This document shows positions 15,818-26,181 of a DNA stretch of 64,000 nucleotides, piece by piece. The translations under genes were made by a program, and so were the position numbers. Under the pieces are notes generated by a model. It was not told the DNA's origin. It was given only the letters and a program-made list of their open reading frames with translations, and searched no databases. Source of the DNA: Bosea sp. (in: a-proteobacteria). GTDB taxonomy: Bacteria; Pseudomonadota; Alphaproteobacteria; Rhizobiales; Beijerinckiaceae. How positions within the stretch are numbered: the stretch's first letter is position 1; every line of letters begins with the position of its first letter. The stretch is taken from positions 124,001-188,000 of the forward strand of contig JAAVVV010000001.1 of assembly GCA_023910605.1 (NCBI GenBank), written 5' to 3'.

Positions 15818-17644
15818 ATGCTCAAGAACACCGGCCTTGTGGCCCTTGCCTTCGCGTTTCTGTCAACCAGCGCGCTGGCTCAGCAGCGCTATGTGGCGTT
15901 TGGCGACAGCCTTTCGGACAATGGCAACCTGTTCGCCGCCACAGGCAATCCGCCGCTTCCCTATTTCAGCGGGCGCTTTTCCAATGGCCCCACCTGGGTG
16001 GAGTTGCTGGCCGTCACGCCGATGAACAGGTTCTCCCCCGTTGCGCCCGTCAACAACGCCGTCAGCACGAACTTCGCGTTCGGCGGCGCGCGCACCGACG
16101 CGCTGGTGGCACTGCCTCCGGGAAGCGGCACGCAGATCGGCGCCTATTTGGCCCGTGGCGGCGCCTTTGGCGTCGGCGCCACGGCCACGCTCTGGGCCGG
16201 CGCCAACGACATATTCCAGCAATTGCCGATCGCAGGGGGCAATCCCGCGACGGCCCAGGCAGTGATGCAGGCCACCGCGACCGCCGCCGCGAACAATGTC
16301 GGCGCCCAGGCCGGTCAGCTGGCTGCGGCAGGGGCGCAGACCATCATCGTGCTCAACCTGACGAACTTCGGCACCTTGCCTCAATTTGCCGACGGCCCGG
16401 CCGCTGGGCTCGCGGGCTTCAGCTCCTCTGTGTTCAACAGCGTCCTCGCCAGCTCGCTTGGCGCGGCGGCGGCCGGCGCGCCCGGCGCCAACCTCATTTC
16501 GGTGGATATAGCGGGCGTTTTCAACGCGCTTCAGGCGAGCCCAGGCAGCTTCGGCTTCACCAACGCGGCCTCATCCTGCATTGCGACACTGGCTTGCGTC
16601 ACAAACCCCGCCGCGCAAAACGGCTTTGCTTTCTGGGATGGCGTTCACCCCACAGCAGCCAGTCACAGGCTTGTCGCGGCTGTGGTCGGGCAGTATCTGA
16701 ACGCCCCCGTTCTGGCCGGGGTCTATTCGGCGCTTGGCGAGAACGCGCTCGACGAGCGGCGCGTGGGCATGTCCCGCGCCTTTGATCGTCTCGACAGCGT
16801 TCGCTTCGGCCAGATCGGCGTGAATGACTACTTCGTCAATGTCCATGGCGGCGTCTCGAACTCCGACGCCTCCGTCACGCGGCCGGGTGTGCGGTCCTCG
16901 ACCTATGGCGTGAATTTCGGCCTCAATCGCGCCCTGACCGCGAACTGGGGCCTTGCGGCCAGCGGATCGGTGGGCCTCGGCACGCTCAAGGCGGGCGGCG
17001 TGCTTAACGCCACCACTTTCAACGCGGCCTTCGATGTGGGCGCTGTCTACACCTCGGGCGTCTTCTTCGCCAAGGGCGGCGCTGGCCTCGGGGTTACCCA
17101 GTTCTCGGAGATGGAGCGCACCACGATCGGTCCGCTCACCAACCGCAGCACCGCCACCGCGGTCGCCTACAATGCCGGCATCGAGGCGGGCACGGTCCAT
17201 GGCTTCGGCATGTTCGAGCTTTCGCCGCGGGCGCGCCTCGCCTGGATTGGCGGCAATCTCGGCAGCATCGCCGAAACCGGCATCGTCGCCCCGCTCTCGA
17301 TCGGCTCGCGCGGACTTGGCGCGTTGGTCGCCGGCGGCGAACTTCGTGCGACGGCGCACATCGTCAACACCGCCGAGCGCAAGATCAGCGTCAGCGCCGT
17401 GATCGGCTACGAGCGCTATCTCAGCCATACCGGCAACACGGCGTCGGCGCGCTTGATCGGCAACACCGCCCGGTCTTTCCGCAGCGTGGTGAACGACGCG
17501 CGCGGCCCCGGACTCATGATGGGGCTTGGCGTCTCCTCGCAGCTCTCCTCCGGCTGGGTGCTGACCGCCGATTACCGCGCCTCTTTCGGCGACCGCAATC
17601 TGGTCCGGCACACTGGCCAGCTCGGCGTGCGCGCCTCCTTCTGA
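15818..17644 (+). CDS. GDSL-family autotransporter esterase/lipase
   Basis: 608-residue type V secreted esterase. I choose ATG 15818 (MLKNTGLVALAFAFLSTSALAQ) because it follows a run of G residues as ribosome site and gives a clean signal peptide; the frame is open up to 15635. SGNH blocks: FGDSLSDNG (nucleophile at about residue 31), GGAR, AGANDIF and FWDGVHPTAASH with the catalytic Asp and His. From about residue 340 to the end the sequence alternates like a beta-barrel and finishes in a terminal phenylalanine (GQLGVRASF), as an autotransporter translocator does. It therefore displays or releases a lipolytic enzyme at the outer membrane. Confidence 0.9.
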   Translation: MLKNTGLVALAFAFLSTSALAQQRYVAFGDSLSDNGNLFAATGNPPLPYFSGRFSNGPTWVELLAVTPMNRFSPVAPVNNAVSTNFAFGGARTDALVALPPGSGTQIGAYLARGGAFGVGATATLWAGANDIFQQLPIAGGNPATAQAVMQATATAAANNVGAQAGQLAAAGAQTIIVLNLTNFGTLPQFADGPAAGLAGFSSSVFNSVLASSLGAAAAGAPGANLISVDIAGVFNALQASPGSFGFTNAASSCIATLACVTNPAAQNGFAFWDGVHPTAASHRLVAAVVGQYLNAPVLAGVYSALGENALDERRVGMSRAFDRLDSVRFGQIGVNDYFVNVHGGVSNSDASVTRPGVRSSTYGVNFGLNRALTANWGLAASGSVGLGTLKAGGVLNATTFNAAFDVGAVYTSGVFFAKGGAGLGVTQFSEMERTTIGPLTNRSTATAVAYNAGIEAGTVHGFGMFELSPRARLAWIGGNLGSIAETGIVAPLSIGSRGLGALVAGGELRATAHIVNTAERKISVSAVIGYERYLSHTGNTASARLIGNTARSFRSVVNDARGPGLMMGLGVSSQLSSGWVLTADYRASFGDRNLVRHTGQLGVRASF

Positions 17645-17819
17645 GGCCGCGAGGGGCTGCGCCCCTCCACAAGCCGGGAACGGGGGCCAGCCGCCGGGGC
17701 TGTATTCCATGGCCCGTGTGTGCTAGCCGCACGCCTTCGATCATGAGGCAGGGCCGGAGCGTCCAGCCTTAACGCGGGCGGCGCCAACACGCACGGCCCG
17801 CGGGGGACTGTTGACTTCC

Positions 17820-19412
17820 ATGCCACATCAAACTCGCCGCATCGCCCGCGCCCTCATCTCCGTGTCGGACAAAACCGGGCTCGAGGATTTCGCCCGCTCG
17901 CTCGTTGCGGCAGGCGTCGAGCTTGTGTCCACCGGCGGCACGCGTGCCGCGCTGGCGGCGGCCGGCCTTGCGGTGCGCGATGTCTCCGACCTGACCGGCT
18001 TTCCCGAGATGATGGACGGCCGGGTCAAGACGCTGCACCCCGGCGTTCATGGCGGGCTTCTGGCCATCCGCGCCAACCCGGAGCACCAGGCCGCGATGCT
18101 ATCGCACGGCATCGCGGCCATCGACCTGCTCGTGGTCAATCTTTATCCGTTCGAGGCGACTGTCGCCGCCGGCAAGCCGGCCGATGACTGCATCGAGAAC
18201 ATCGACATCGGCGGCCCCGCCATGATCCGCGCCGCCGCCAAGAACCATCATGACGTGGCCGTGGTGGTGGATGTGGCCGATTACGCCGCGATCCTCGCCG
18301 ATATGGGCGCCCATCGCGGGGCTGTGACGCTCAGCCTGCGCCGCAAGCTTGCGCAGAAGGCCTATGCCCGCACGGCGGCCTATGACGCGGCGATCTCCAA
18401 CTGGTTCGCGGCCGAGCTTGGAGAGACAGCCCCCGCCTTCCGCGCCTTTGGCGGGCAGCTCGCCTCCCCGCTGCGCTACGGGGAGAATCCGCACCAGCAC
18501 GCCGCGCTCTACCAGGGCCCGTCAGTGCGGCCGGGCGTGCTGAGCGCCCGGCAGGTGCAGGGCAAGCAGCTCTCCTACAACAATATCAACGACACCAACG
18601 CGGCCTATGAGTGCGTGGCGGAGTTCGATCCCGCCCAGGGCCCGGCCTGCGTCATCGTCAAGCACGCCAACCCCTGCGGCGTTGCGAAGGGCGCCACGTT
18701 GGCTCAGGCCTACGAGGCGGCCCTTGCATGCGATCCGGTCTCGGCCTTCGGCGGCATCGTCGCGCTCAACGGCACGCTCGATGCCGAGGCCGCGCGCCGC
18801 ATCGTGGAGATATTCACCGAGGTCATCATCGCGCCTGATGCCAGCGAAGAGGCCATCGCCATCATCGCCGCCAAGAAGAACCTGCGCCTGCTGCTGGCAG
18901 GGAGCCTGCCCGATCCGCGCGAGCCAGGCCTGTCTCTGGCGGCCGTGGCCGGCGGGCTTCTGGTGCAGTCGCGCGACAACGCCGTGATCGACGACATGGA
19001 ACTGAAGGTCGTGACGCGCCGCGTGCCAAGCGCGCGCGAGCTTGAGGATCTGCGCTTCGCCTTCCGCGTCGCTAAGCACGTGAAGTCCAACGCCATCGTC
19101 TATGCCCGCGACGGCGCCACCGTCGGCATTGGCGCAGGACAGATGAGCCGGGTGGATTCCTCACGGATCGCTGCCTGGAAGGCCGGGGAGGCGGCAAGGT
19201 CGGCCGGCCTGCCCGAAAGCCTCGCCAAGGGCTCGGTCGTGGCGTCGGACGCCTTCTTTCCCTTCGCCGATGGCCTGATCGCCGCAGCCGAGGCCGGCGC
19301 AACAGCGGTGGTTCAGCCCGGCGGCTCCATGCGCGATGACGAGGTGATCCGCGCCGCCGACGAGGCCGGGCTCGCCATGATCTTCACCGGCCACAGGCAT
19401 TTCCGCCATTGA
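17820..19412 (+). CDS. purH: bifunctional AICAR transformylase/IMP cyclohydrolase
   Basis: 530-residue enzyme for the last two steps of purine synthesis (AICAR to FAICAR to IMP). The start is ATG 17820 ([20 protein letters not shown]) after GGGGGA; a TTG three codons earlier also opens the frame. The N-terminal IMP cyclohydrolase domain contains [29 protein letters not shown] and [16 protein letters not shown]; the C-terminal transformylase domain contains [10 protein letters not shown] and [10 protein letters not shown]. Length and order match PurH throughout. It is followed after 70 nt by a phosphatase-like gene. Confidence 0.97.
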   Translation: MPHQTRRIARALISVSDKTGLEDFARSLVAAGVELVSTGGTRAALAAAGLAVRDVSDLTGFPEMMDGRVKTLHPGVHGGLLAIRANPEHQAAMLSHGIAAIDLLVVNLYPFEATVAAGKPADDCIENIDIGGPAMIRAAAKNHHDVAVVVDVADYAAILADMGAHRGAVTLSLRRKLAQKAYARTAAYDAAISNWFAAELGETAPAFRAFGGQLASPLRYGENPHQHAALYQGPSVRPGVLSARQVQGKQLSYNNINDTNAAYECVAEFDPAQGPACVIVKHANPCGVAKGATLAQAYEAALACDPVSAFGGIVALNGTLDAEAARRIVEIFTEVIIAPDASEEAIAIIAAKKNLRLLLAGSLPDPREPGLSLAAVAGGLLVQSRDNAVIDDMELKVVTRRVPSARELEDLRFAFRVAKHVKSNAIVYARDGATVGIGAGQMSRVDSSRIAAWKAGEAARSAGLPESLAKGSVVASDAFFPFADGLIAAAEAGATAVVQPGGSMRDDEVIRAADEAGLAMIFTGHRHFRH

Positions 19413-19482
19413 CGAAGGCGTTCGCAGCCCTGCCGGGGCCTGGCCCGTTGAGGCCGGGCGAGAAGCGCCCTATCTGTGGGCC

Positions 19483-20220
19483 ATGGGGCGGATGCAGCGC
19501 GTGTTGAGCATATTCAGACCAAAGGCCCGCGCCAGCGCGCGGCTCGAGCGCATCCGGCGCTGGGACAAGCCCCTGACCAGCGCGCGGCAGCGTTTCGATG
19601 CCTGGATCAACATGCTGTTCGTGGATCATGGCATCCTGCGGCTGATCTATGTTAACGAGCGGCGCGTCAGCCCCGCTTTCCTGCGCTCGGCGCAGCCGGC
19701 GCCTCATGACATCCGCCGCGCCGCCCGCGAGGGCGTGAAGACCATCATCAACCTGCGCGGCGGACGCGAGCACGGCGCCTGGCCATTGCAGCGCGAGGCC
19801 TGCGAGCGCAACGGCGTCGAGCTGCGCGAGATCACCATCCGCTCGCGCGGCGCTCCGGACCGCGAGACCCTTCTCTCCCTGCCCGACTTCTTCGCCTCGA
19901 TCACCTACCCGGCTTTGGCCCATTGCAAGTCGGGCGCGGACCGCGCTGGCATGTTCTCGGCGTTGTATCTGCTGGTCCATCAGGGTCGCCCGGTGGCGGA
20001 GGCCAAGCGCCAGCTCTCGCTCAGATACGGCCATGTCCGTCTTGCCAAGACCGGCATCCTCGATGCGTTCCTCGATGCCTATGAGCGTGAAGGCGAGGCC
20101 AGGGGCATCGGCTTCATCGACTGGGTGCGCGACATCTATGATCCGGCGGCGCTGGAAGCGTCCTTCCATGAAGGCTTCTGGGCCAGCCTTCTCGTCGACC
20201 GGCTGGTGCGCCGCGAATAG
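19483..20220 (+). CDS. tyrosine/dual-specificity phosphatase-like protein
   Basis: 245-residue protein with the HCxxGxxR phosphatase loop as [10 protein letters not shown] (about residues 147-156) and an upstream acidic region ([12 protein letters not shown]) that could give the general acid. The preceding [20 protein letters not shown] and NLRGG segments match the DSP/PTP fold of bacterial proteins such as those of the DUF442/PTPMT type. The N-terminus is basic (about 40 residues) and without a signal peptide. It lies between purH and an MsbA-like exporter; the substrate (phosphoprotein, phosphoinositide-like or lipid phosphate) is not determined. Confidence 0.8.
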   Translation: MGRMQRVLSIFRPKARASARLERIRRWDKPLTSARQRFDAWINMLFVDHGILRLIYVNERRVSPAFLRSAQPAPHDIRRAAREGVKTIINLRGGREHGAWPLQREACERNGVELREITIRSRGAPDRETLLSLPDFFASITYPALAHCKSGADRAGMFSALYLLVHQGRPVAEAKRQLSLRYGHVRLAKTGILDAFLDAYEREGEARGIGFIDWVRDIYDPAALEASFHEGFWASLLVDRLVRRE

Positions 20221-20227
20221 GCCGGCC

Positions 20228-22054
20228 TCAGGCCTCGAGCGTCTGCAGCCTGTGCAGGCGCGCATAGGCGCCATGCTGCGCGATCAGCTCGGCATGGGCG
20301 CCTGTCTCGACGATCCGCCCCTGCTCCATCACCGCAATCTGGTCGGCATCGCGCACGGTCGAGAGCCGGTGCGCGATGACAAGCGTGGTTCGCCCTTTCA
20401 TCAGCCGCGCCAGCGCATCCTGCACCAGCCGCTCCGATTCGGCGTCGAGCGCACTCGTGGCTTCGTCCAGCAGCAGGATGGGCGCGTCCTTGAGGATCGC
20501 GCGCGCCAAGGCGATCCGCTGGCGCTCCCCGCCCGAGAGCCGCCCGCCGCGGTCTCCCACACGGGTTTCGTAGCCGTCGGGCAGGCGCATCACGAAATCG
20601 TGCGCGGCGGCGGATTGCGCGGCGGCCATGATCTCCGCCTCGCTGGCGCCCGGCCGTCCAAAGGCGATATTGGCGCGGATGGTGTCGTCAAAAAGGATCA
20701 CATCCTGCGACACCACCGCGATGCTCGATCGCAGCGATTTCAACGTCACCGTCCGGACATCCTGACCATCCACAAGGACCGCGCCCGAGCCGACATCGTA
20801 AAGTCGCGGAACCAGGGCCAGCAGCGTCGACTTGCCCGATCCTGACCGGCCGACCAGCGCCGTCACCTTGCCGCCCGGCGCTTCGAGGCTGAGCCCCGTC
20901 ACCGCCGGCTGATCGTCCCGGTAACCGAATGACACGTTGTCGAAGCTCAGCCCCGCTTGCCCGAGCGCAAGCGGGCGCGCATCGGCCCGCTCGGTGATCC
21001 GCGCCGGCTCGTCCAGCGTGCCGTAGTAGCGCTTGAGCGCGGCGAGCGCCTCCTGCACCACGGCGTTGAGGTTGCCCATGGCGCGCAGCGGCTGCGCGGC
21101 CAGCAGCAGCGCGGTCACATAGCCCGTGAAGTCGCCGATCGTGCCAGAGCCCGAGTTGACCCTGATGCCGATGATGAACAGCACCACCGCCACCGCGAAA
21201 CCGCCGCCGACCTCGAGCAGCGGCTCGATCCGGCCCTTGACGTTGATCGCCTTCATCCTCAGCCGCCGGAGCAGATCGAATGTGCCGCGCGCGCGCTCCT
21301 TGAGATAGGGCTCGAGCTGGTCGGTCTTGGCCGACCGGGCGCCCTGCAGCCCTTCCGCCACCAGCGCCGCCATGATGCCGCTCTGCTCCTGGTGGCTCGT
21401 GGCCACGCGCCTGAGCTTCCTGCCGATCGCGATGATGGGGCCGGCCACGAAGGGCACCACAACGATGGCGACGAGGGTGAGCTGCCAGTCGATCCACAGC
21501 ATCGCCCCGAAAAGGCCGATCGCGGTGATGCCATCGCGGACCGCGATGTTGATCACGCGCGTCAACGCCTCGCGCACGAAGGCGAAATCGGTGGTGAAGC
21601 GCTGGGTGAGAGCGGCCGGGCTCTCGCGCTGGGACTGCGCGAGGTCGGAATCGACCAGATGCACATAGAGCCGCCCCTGCATGCTAGCCTCGACATGCGT
21701 GACCACCGCATTGGTCAGCACGATCTGCCCCATCAGCGAGAAGCCCTTCATCGATGTCACGATCACGACCAGAACAGCGATGACATGGATGGGGCCCACG
21801 GCGCCGCCCGTCACCCCCACCAGCCAGCCGCGGATCGTGTTCAGCACGGGCACGGCGGTGCCCTCGGCGCCGGTCGTGAACGAATCGAAGGCGAGCTTGA
21901 TGAGGACCGGGTAAAGGCTTGTCGTGCCCGCGATCAGCAGCACCAGCCCCAGCACCAGCAGGAGCTGGAAGCGATGGGGCCGAACCTCCTCGCGCCAGAG
22001 CCGCAGCAGCAGCGGCCACCCTTCGGCGGCATCACGTGCGGACAGCTTGGCCAT
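20228..22054 (-). CDS. MsbA-type ABC exporter (fused permease-ATPase)
   Basis: 608-residue half-size ABC exporter: six transmembrane helices (about residues 20-320), then the nucleotide-binding domain with Walker A GRSGSGKST, signature LSGGERQR and Walker B ILLLDEATSALD, then VIAHRLSTV. Related to lipid A/lipid flippases (MsbA) but also to drug exporters. I choose ATG 22054, which has AGGAG 12 nt upstream; the open frame runs on to 22243 and would cover the tRNA gene. It is convergent with the phosphatase-like gene (7-nt gap). Confidence 0.88.
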   Translation of the reverse strand: MAKLSARDAAEGWPLLLRLWREEVRPHRFQLLLVLGLVLLIAGTTSLYPVLIKLAFDSFTTGAEGTAVPVLNTIRGWLVGVTGGAVGPIHVIAVLVVIVTSMKGFSLMGQIVLTNAVVTHVEASMQGRLYVHLVDSDLAQSQRESPAALTQRFTTDFAFVREALTRVINIAVRDGITAIGLFGAMLWIDWQLTLVAIVVVPFVAGPIIAIGRKLRRVATSHQEQSGIMAALVAEGLQGARSAKTDQLEPYLKERARGTFDLLRRLRMKAINVKGRIEPLLEVGGGFAVAVVLFIIGIRVNSGSGTIGDFTGYVTALLLAAQPLRAMGNLNAVVQEALAALKRYYGTLDEPARITERADARPLALGQAGLSFDNVSFGYRDDQPAVTGLSLEAPGGKVTALVGRSGSGKSTLLALVPRLYDVGSGAVLVDGQDVRTVTLKSLRSSIAVVSQDVILFDDTIRANIAFGRPGASEAEIMAAAQSAAAHDFVMRLPDGYETRVGDRGGRLSGGERQRIALARAILKDAPILLLDEATSALDAESERLVQDALARLMKGRTTLVIAHRLSTVRDADQIAVMEQGRIVETGAHAELIAQHGAYARLHRLQTLEA

Positions 22055-22198
22055 GGCGGCTAAATCTCCTGATCGGGCGAGGGGCGCGATCGTCAGGGCC
22101 GGCATGCCGCAAAGCCCTCTGCTTGTCGAGCCGCCGGAACGCAAATCGCCCCGCGTGGTGGCGCGGGGCGAGCCAGGCCATGGGCCTGAGAATTGACC

Positions 22199-22273
<75 letters not shown>

Positions 22274-22434
22274 ATCCGTGTGGGCCCGCCGGCGGCTGGG
22301 CGCTGACGAGGCGCGTTCTTTGCCTCAAACGCTGCGGCTCTGCAAGCCCCTTTTGCGAACAAGTTTGAAGCCTTGCCTTGCACCGGTCCGGCGCGGCATG
22401 AAGCGCCAGCCCGCCCACCATCCGGAACGATCCG

Positions 22435-23004
22435 ATGCATGACGAGACCTCCACGCCCTTTGGCGACGCCGCCGTGCGCCCGGCCGAACAGACCCCCCTG
22501 ACGCCCGCGCAGCTTCTCGCGCGCCTGCATGGGCTCGGGATCGAGGCCCTGACGACCACGCATGAAGCTGCCTTCACGGTGGAGCAGAGCCGGCATCTCA
22601 CCGGCCACATCCCCGGAGCGCACACCAAGAACCTCTTTCTCAAGGACAAGAAGGGGCGGCTGTTCCTCGTCGTGGCCGAGCATGAGCGGCGAATTGACCT
22701 CAAGCGCCTGCATGAGGCCATCGGCGCCTCGGGCCGGCTGTCCTTCTGCAGCGCCGAGCAGATGATGACCTATCTCGGCGTCACGCCCGGATCTGTGACG
22801 GCGCTGGCGCTGGTCAACGACCATGGCCATGATGTCACGCTGATCGTGGATGCGCGGCTGTTCGAGGCGGAAGAGATCAACTGCCATCCTCTCGTCAACA
22901 CCATGACCACCACGCTGCGTCGCCAGGATCTGCTCGCCTTCTTCCGGTCCACCGGCCACGAGCCTTTGCCGGTGCGCCTGCCCGAGCCGCCCGCAGAAGG
23001 CTGA
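22435..23004 (+). CDS. YbaK/ProX-type aminoacyl-tRNA deacylase (ProXp-ala-like)
   Basis: 189-residue YbaK/EbsC-domain protein that hydrolyses mis-charged tRNA, most likely Ala-tRNA(Pro). Features include HEAAFTVEQSRHLTGHIPGA, then HTKNLFLKDKKGRLFLVVAE, with the family lysine in KNLFLKD, and INCHPLVNTMTTTL near the end; these follow the freestanding ProX (PrdX) pattern rather than YbaK proper. It starts at ATG 22435, 161 nt after the tRNA gene on the other strand. Confidence 0.87.
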   Translation: MHDETSTPFGDAAVRPAEQTPLTPAQLLARLHGLGIEALTTTHEAAFTVEQSRHLTGHIPGAHTKNLFLKDKKGRLFLVVAEHERRIDLKRLHEAIGASGRLSFCSAEQMMTYLGVTPGSVTALALVNDHGHDVTLIVDARLFEAEEINCHPLVNTMTTTLRRQDLLAFFRSTGHEPLPVRLPEPPAEG

Positions 23005-23120
23005 AAAGCGATCAAAACACAGCTCGCCGGATGGACAATGTCAGGTCGAGCACCCACATTGACTGCACCTTGCAAGCATGACGCGGCATCGGCACGGCCG
23101 GCCGCCAGGATGGACCCACA

Positions 23121-24044
23121 GTGACGATGTTCGCCAGCACCGGCTTGACGCCGCAACCCGCCCCGGCAGCGGACCAGAACCTCATTCGCGACACAACCAC
23201 ACAGGGCTTCCGCCAGGATGTGCTGACGGAATCGATGACGCAGCCTGTCCTGGTGGATTTCTGGGCCCCCTGGTGCGGGCCCTGCAAGCAGCTCACCCCC
23301 GTCATCGAAAAGGCCGTCAAGGCCGCTGGCGGCAAGGTGAAGCTCGTCAAGATGAACATCGACGAGCATCCCCAGATCGCGGGCCAGCTCGGCATCCAGT
23401 CGATTCCGGCCGTCATTGCCTTCTCCAAGGGACAGCCGGTCGACGGCTTCATGGGCGCCGTGCCGGAAAGCCAGATCAGGCAGTTCATCGAGAAGCTGGT
23501 GGGGCCGGTCGGGCCCGGCCCGGCCGCCGAGATGATCGAGGCAGCCGGACAGGCAGCCGCGGCGGGCGATCCAGCCAGCGCCATGGAGCTGTACGCCGCT
23601 GTCCTCACGCAGGAGCCTGCGAATCTCGCCGCCATCGCCGGCATGGCCAAGCTCCAGCTCGATATGGGCGATCTCGACGCCGCGCGGCAGATTCTGGCAC
23701 TTGCGCCGCCCGAAAAGACCGCCGATCCGGCGCTGAGCGGCGTGCGCGCCGCGATCGAACTGGCCGAGCAGGCGGCGGCGCTTGGCGATGTCGGCGGCCT
23801 GATGAAGGCCGTGGACGCCAACCCCAAGGATCATCAGGCGCGCTTCGACCTGGCCCTGGCGCTTAACGCCCATGGCCGCCGCGATGAGGCGGTCGACCAT
23901 CTCATCGCCATCGTGAAGGCCGATCGGCAATGGCGGGAGGATGGCGCGCGCAAGCAGCTTGTCCAGTTCTTCGAGGCCTGGGGCCCCATGGACGATGCAG
24001 CGATCGCAGGCCGGCGCAAGCTGTCGACGGTGCTGTTCTCGTGA
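23121..24044 (+). CDS. cnoX: thioredoxin-domain co-chaperone CnoX (YbbN)
   Basis: 307-residue protein with an N-terminal thioredoxin domain (about residues 25-130; active site FWAPWCGPCKQL) and a C-terminal TPR-like region (about 145-300, repeats starting AEMIEAAGQAAAAGDPASAM and NPKDHQARFDLALAL). That is the build of CnoX/YbbN, a chaperedoxin that holds unfolded proteins under oxidative stress and passes them to GroEL or DnaK. The CGPC site is intact, as in alphaproteobacterial CnoX, unlike the E. coli protein. It leads a set with a LON-domain protein and an MFS gene. Confidence 0.88.
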   Translation: MTMFASTGLTPQPAPAADQNLIRDTTTQGFRQDVLTESMTQPVLVDFWAPWCGPCKQLTPVIEKAVKAAGGKVKLVKMNIDEHPQIAGQLGIQSIPAVIAFSKGQPVDGFMGAVPESQIRQFIEKLVGPVGPGPAAEMIEAAGQAAAAGDPASAMELYAAVLTQEPANLAAIAGMAKLQLDMGDLDAARQILALAPPEKTADPALSGVRAAIELAEQAAALGDVGGLMKAVDANPKDHQARFDLALALNAHGRRDEAVDHLIAIVKADRQWREDGARKQLVQFFEAWGPMDDAAIAGRRKLSTVLFS

Positions 24045-24075
24045 TCGGCGGGCACGACCGGAGCGTGAAGGCATC

Positions 24076-24750
24076 ATGAGCATGAACGCCGTGTATCGAG
24101 GCCCCGGGGATTGCCCCGCCACCATCCCGCTCTTCCCGCTGCCCGGAGCCCTTCTCCTGCCGCGCGGCCAGATACCGCTCAACATCTTCGAGCCGCGCTA
24201 CCTCGCCATGATCGATGACGCGCTGCGCAGCCATCGGCTGATTGGCATGATCCAGCCCAATGAGGAGGCGGCGGAGGCCACGCGGCTGACGCCTTCGCTC
24301 TACGCCATCGGCTGCATCGGCCGCATCACCCAACTCGCCGAGACCGGGGACGGGCGATACCTGCTCACGTTGACCGGCGTGGCCCGGTTCGAGCTGGTGG
24401 AAGAGCTGCAGGCCATGACGCCCTATCGCCAGGCCCGCGTCAGCTATGATCGCTTCATCAGCGATTTCGAGGCGCGTGCCGGCGAGGCGGGCGTCGACCG
24501 GGTCGGCCTGCTGCGCGCGCTCAAGGAATTCGCGGCCGCGAATGAGCTCAAGATCGACTGGAAGGGCGTCAACGAGGCGCCGAACGAGGCGCTCGTGAAT
24601 GCGCTCTCGATGATGGCGCCCTTCGGCGCCAAGGAGAAACAGGCCCTGCTCGAGGCATCCGACCTCAAGACGCGGGCCGAGATGCTGGTGGCGATCACCG
24701 AGATGGAGCTGGCGCGCGGCGGCTCCGATTCCGACACGACGCTGCAGTGA
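24076..24750 (+). CDS. LON substrate-binding domain protein
   Basis: 224-residue protein consisting of the N-terminal (PUA-like) domain of Lon protease and no ATPase or peptidase part. Signature: IPLFPLPGALLLPRGQIPLN, IFEPRYLAMIDDAL and YAIGCIGRITQ. I start it at ATG 24076 (MSMNAVYRGPGDC), 31 nt after cnoX. Such free LON domains are thought to be adaptors or peptide binders in proteostasis, fitting its place next to a co-chaperone. Its TGA overlaps the GTG of the next gene by three bases. Confidence 0.88.
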   Translation: MSMNAVYRGPGDCPATIPLFPLPGALLLPRGQIPLNIFEPRYLAMIDDALRSHRLIGMIQPNEEAAEATRLTPSLYAIGCIGRITQLAETGDGRYLLTLTGVARFELVEELQAMTPYRQARVSYDRFISDFEARAGEAGVDRVGLLRALKEFAAANELKIDWKGVNEAPNEALVNALSMMAPFGAKEKQALLEASDLKTRAEMLVAITEMELARGGSDSDTTLQ

Positions 24751-26180
24751 GCGCTCGGGCGGGCGCGCTTTCCGGCGCCGGCGCGGCTTCGCCGCCGGGC
24801 GCTGGTCCTGATGGGGCGGCATCCTATCCGCCGCGCCGCGCCGTCGCGGCCTGGGTGATGTTCGACTGGTCGGCCCAGCCCTTCTTCACGCTGATCACCA
24901 CCTTCATCTTCGCTCCCTTCTTCGCATCGGCGCTGGCCTCCAGCCCGGCGCAGGGGCAGGCGCTCTGGGGCTACGCCACCGGCGCGGCGGGCCTGTGCAT
25001 CGCCCTGATGTCGCCGCTGCTCGGCGGCGTGGCCGACATGACCGGCCCGCGCAAGCCGTGGATCGCCGTCTTTGGCGGTCTTCTGGTGCTGGGCTCCAGC
25101 CTGCTCTGGTTCGCCGTGCCGGGCCATCCCTCCGCAATCCCCATTGCCCTCGCCGGCTTCATCATCGCCACCATCGGCGCCGAGTTCGCCACCGTCTTCA
25201 ACAACGCCATGATGACGCGGCTGGCGCCGCCCCACCGCATCGGGCGCCTGTCCGGGACCGGTTGGGCCATGGGCTATCTGGGCGGGCTCGTCTCGCTCAT
25301 CCTGGTGCTCGGCTTCCTCGCCGCCAGCCCGGAGACGGGCCGCACGCTGCTCGGCCTGCAGCCCGCCTTGGGCCTCGATCCCGCCATGCGCGAGGGCGAC
25401 CGGATCAGCGGGCCGCTCACCGCGCTCTGGTTCGTCATCTTCGTGACGCCGCTCTTCCTGTTCACGCCCGACATGCCGCGCACGGGCATGCGCCTGGGCG
25501 AGGCCGCTTCAAAGGGCTTCTGCCAGCTCAAGGCCACGCTCGCGGAGGTGCGCCGCTGGCCGTCCATGGCCCGCTTCCTCATCGCCAACATGATCTATCA
25601 GGATGGCCTCGTCGCGCTCTTCGCCTTCGGCGCGATCTATGCGGCCGGCGTCTTTGGCTGGTCCACGATCGAGGTCGGCATCTTCGGCATTCTGCTCACC
25701 GTCACCGGCACGGCCGGGGCGCTGGCCGGCGGCTGGCTCGATGACAGGATCGGGGCCAAGCACGTGATCATGGGCTCTGTCCTCATCCTGATCATCACCT
25801 GCATCGGCATCCTGTCACTCGGGCGCGAGCATGTCCTGTTCGTGATCCCGGTCGCCGGCGGCACGGCGGGCGACGGCCTGTTCGCCAGCCTGCCCGAACA
25901 GGCCTATCTCGGCCTCGGCCTCGTGATCGGCCTTGTCGCCGGCCCGATGCAGGCGGCCTCGCGCAGCCTGCTCGCCAGGCTCTCGCCGCCTGAGAAGTCC
26001 GGCCAGTTCTTCGGGCTTTTCGCCCTGTCGGGCAAGGTCACGAGCTTCATGGGCCCCACGCTGGTGGCGCTGGCCACCGATCTGGCCGACAGCCAGGCGG
26101 CAGGGCTTGCCGTGCTGATCCTCTTCTTCACGGCCGGCGCGCTGCTGCTATCTGGCGTGCGCTCCCCGGCGCGGGCCTGA
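24747..26180 (+). CDS. MFS transporter, UMF1/Atg22-like
   Basis: 477-residue inner-membrane protein with about twelve helices. Start GTG 24747 inside the overlap with the LON gene stop. Motifs VMFDWSAQPFFTLITTFIFA at the N-terminus, SPLLGGVADMTGPRKPW (loop 2-3) and DDRIGAKHV (loop 8-9) match the UMF1 (Atg22-like) family of uncharacterised bacterial MFS proteins. The first 30 residues are Ala/Gly/Pro-rich and disordered. Translational coupling with cnoX-LON suggests one operon; no substrate can be given. Confidence 0.85.
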   Translation: MSARAGALSGAGAASPPGAGPDGAASYPPRRAVAAWVMFDWSAQPFFTLITTFIFAPFFASALASSPAQGQALWGYATGAAGLCIALMSPLLGGVADMTGPRKPWIAVFGGLLVLGSSLLWFAVPGHPSAIPIALAGFIIATIGAEFATVFNNAMMTRLAPPHRIGRLSGTGWAMGYLGGLVSLILVLGFLAASPETGRTLLGLQPALGLDPAMREGDRISGPLTALWFVIFVTPLFLFTPDMPRTGMRLGEAASKGFCQLKATLAEVRRWPSMARFLIANMIYQDGLVALFAFGAIYAAGVFGWSTIEVGIFGILLTVTGTAGALAGGWLDDRIGAKHVIMGSVLILIITCIGILSLGREHVLFVIPVAGGTAGDGLFASLPEQAYLGLGLVIGLVAGPMQAASRSLLARLSPPEKSGQFFGLFALSGKVTSFMGPTLVALATDLADSQAAGLAVLILFFTAGALLLSGVRSPARA

Positions 26181-26181
26181 A

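Noticed and set aside
20957-22063. plus-strand frame across the MsbA-like gene
   Set aside because: Antisense shadow; HIS/ARG/GLN-rich and no motif.
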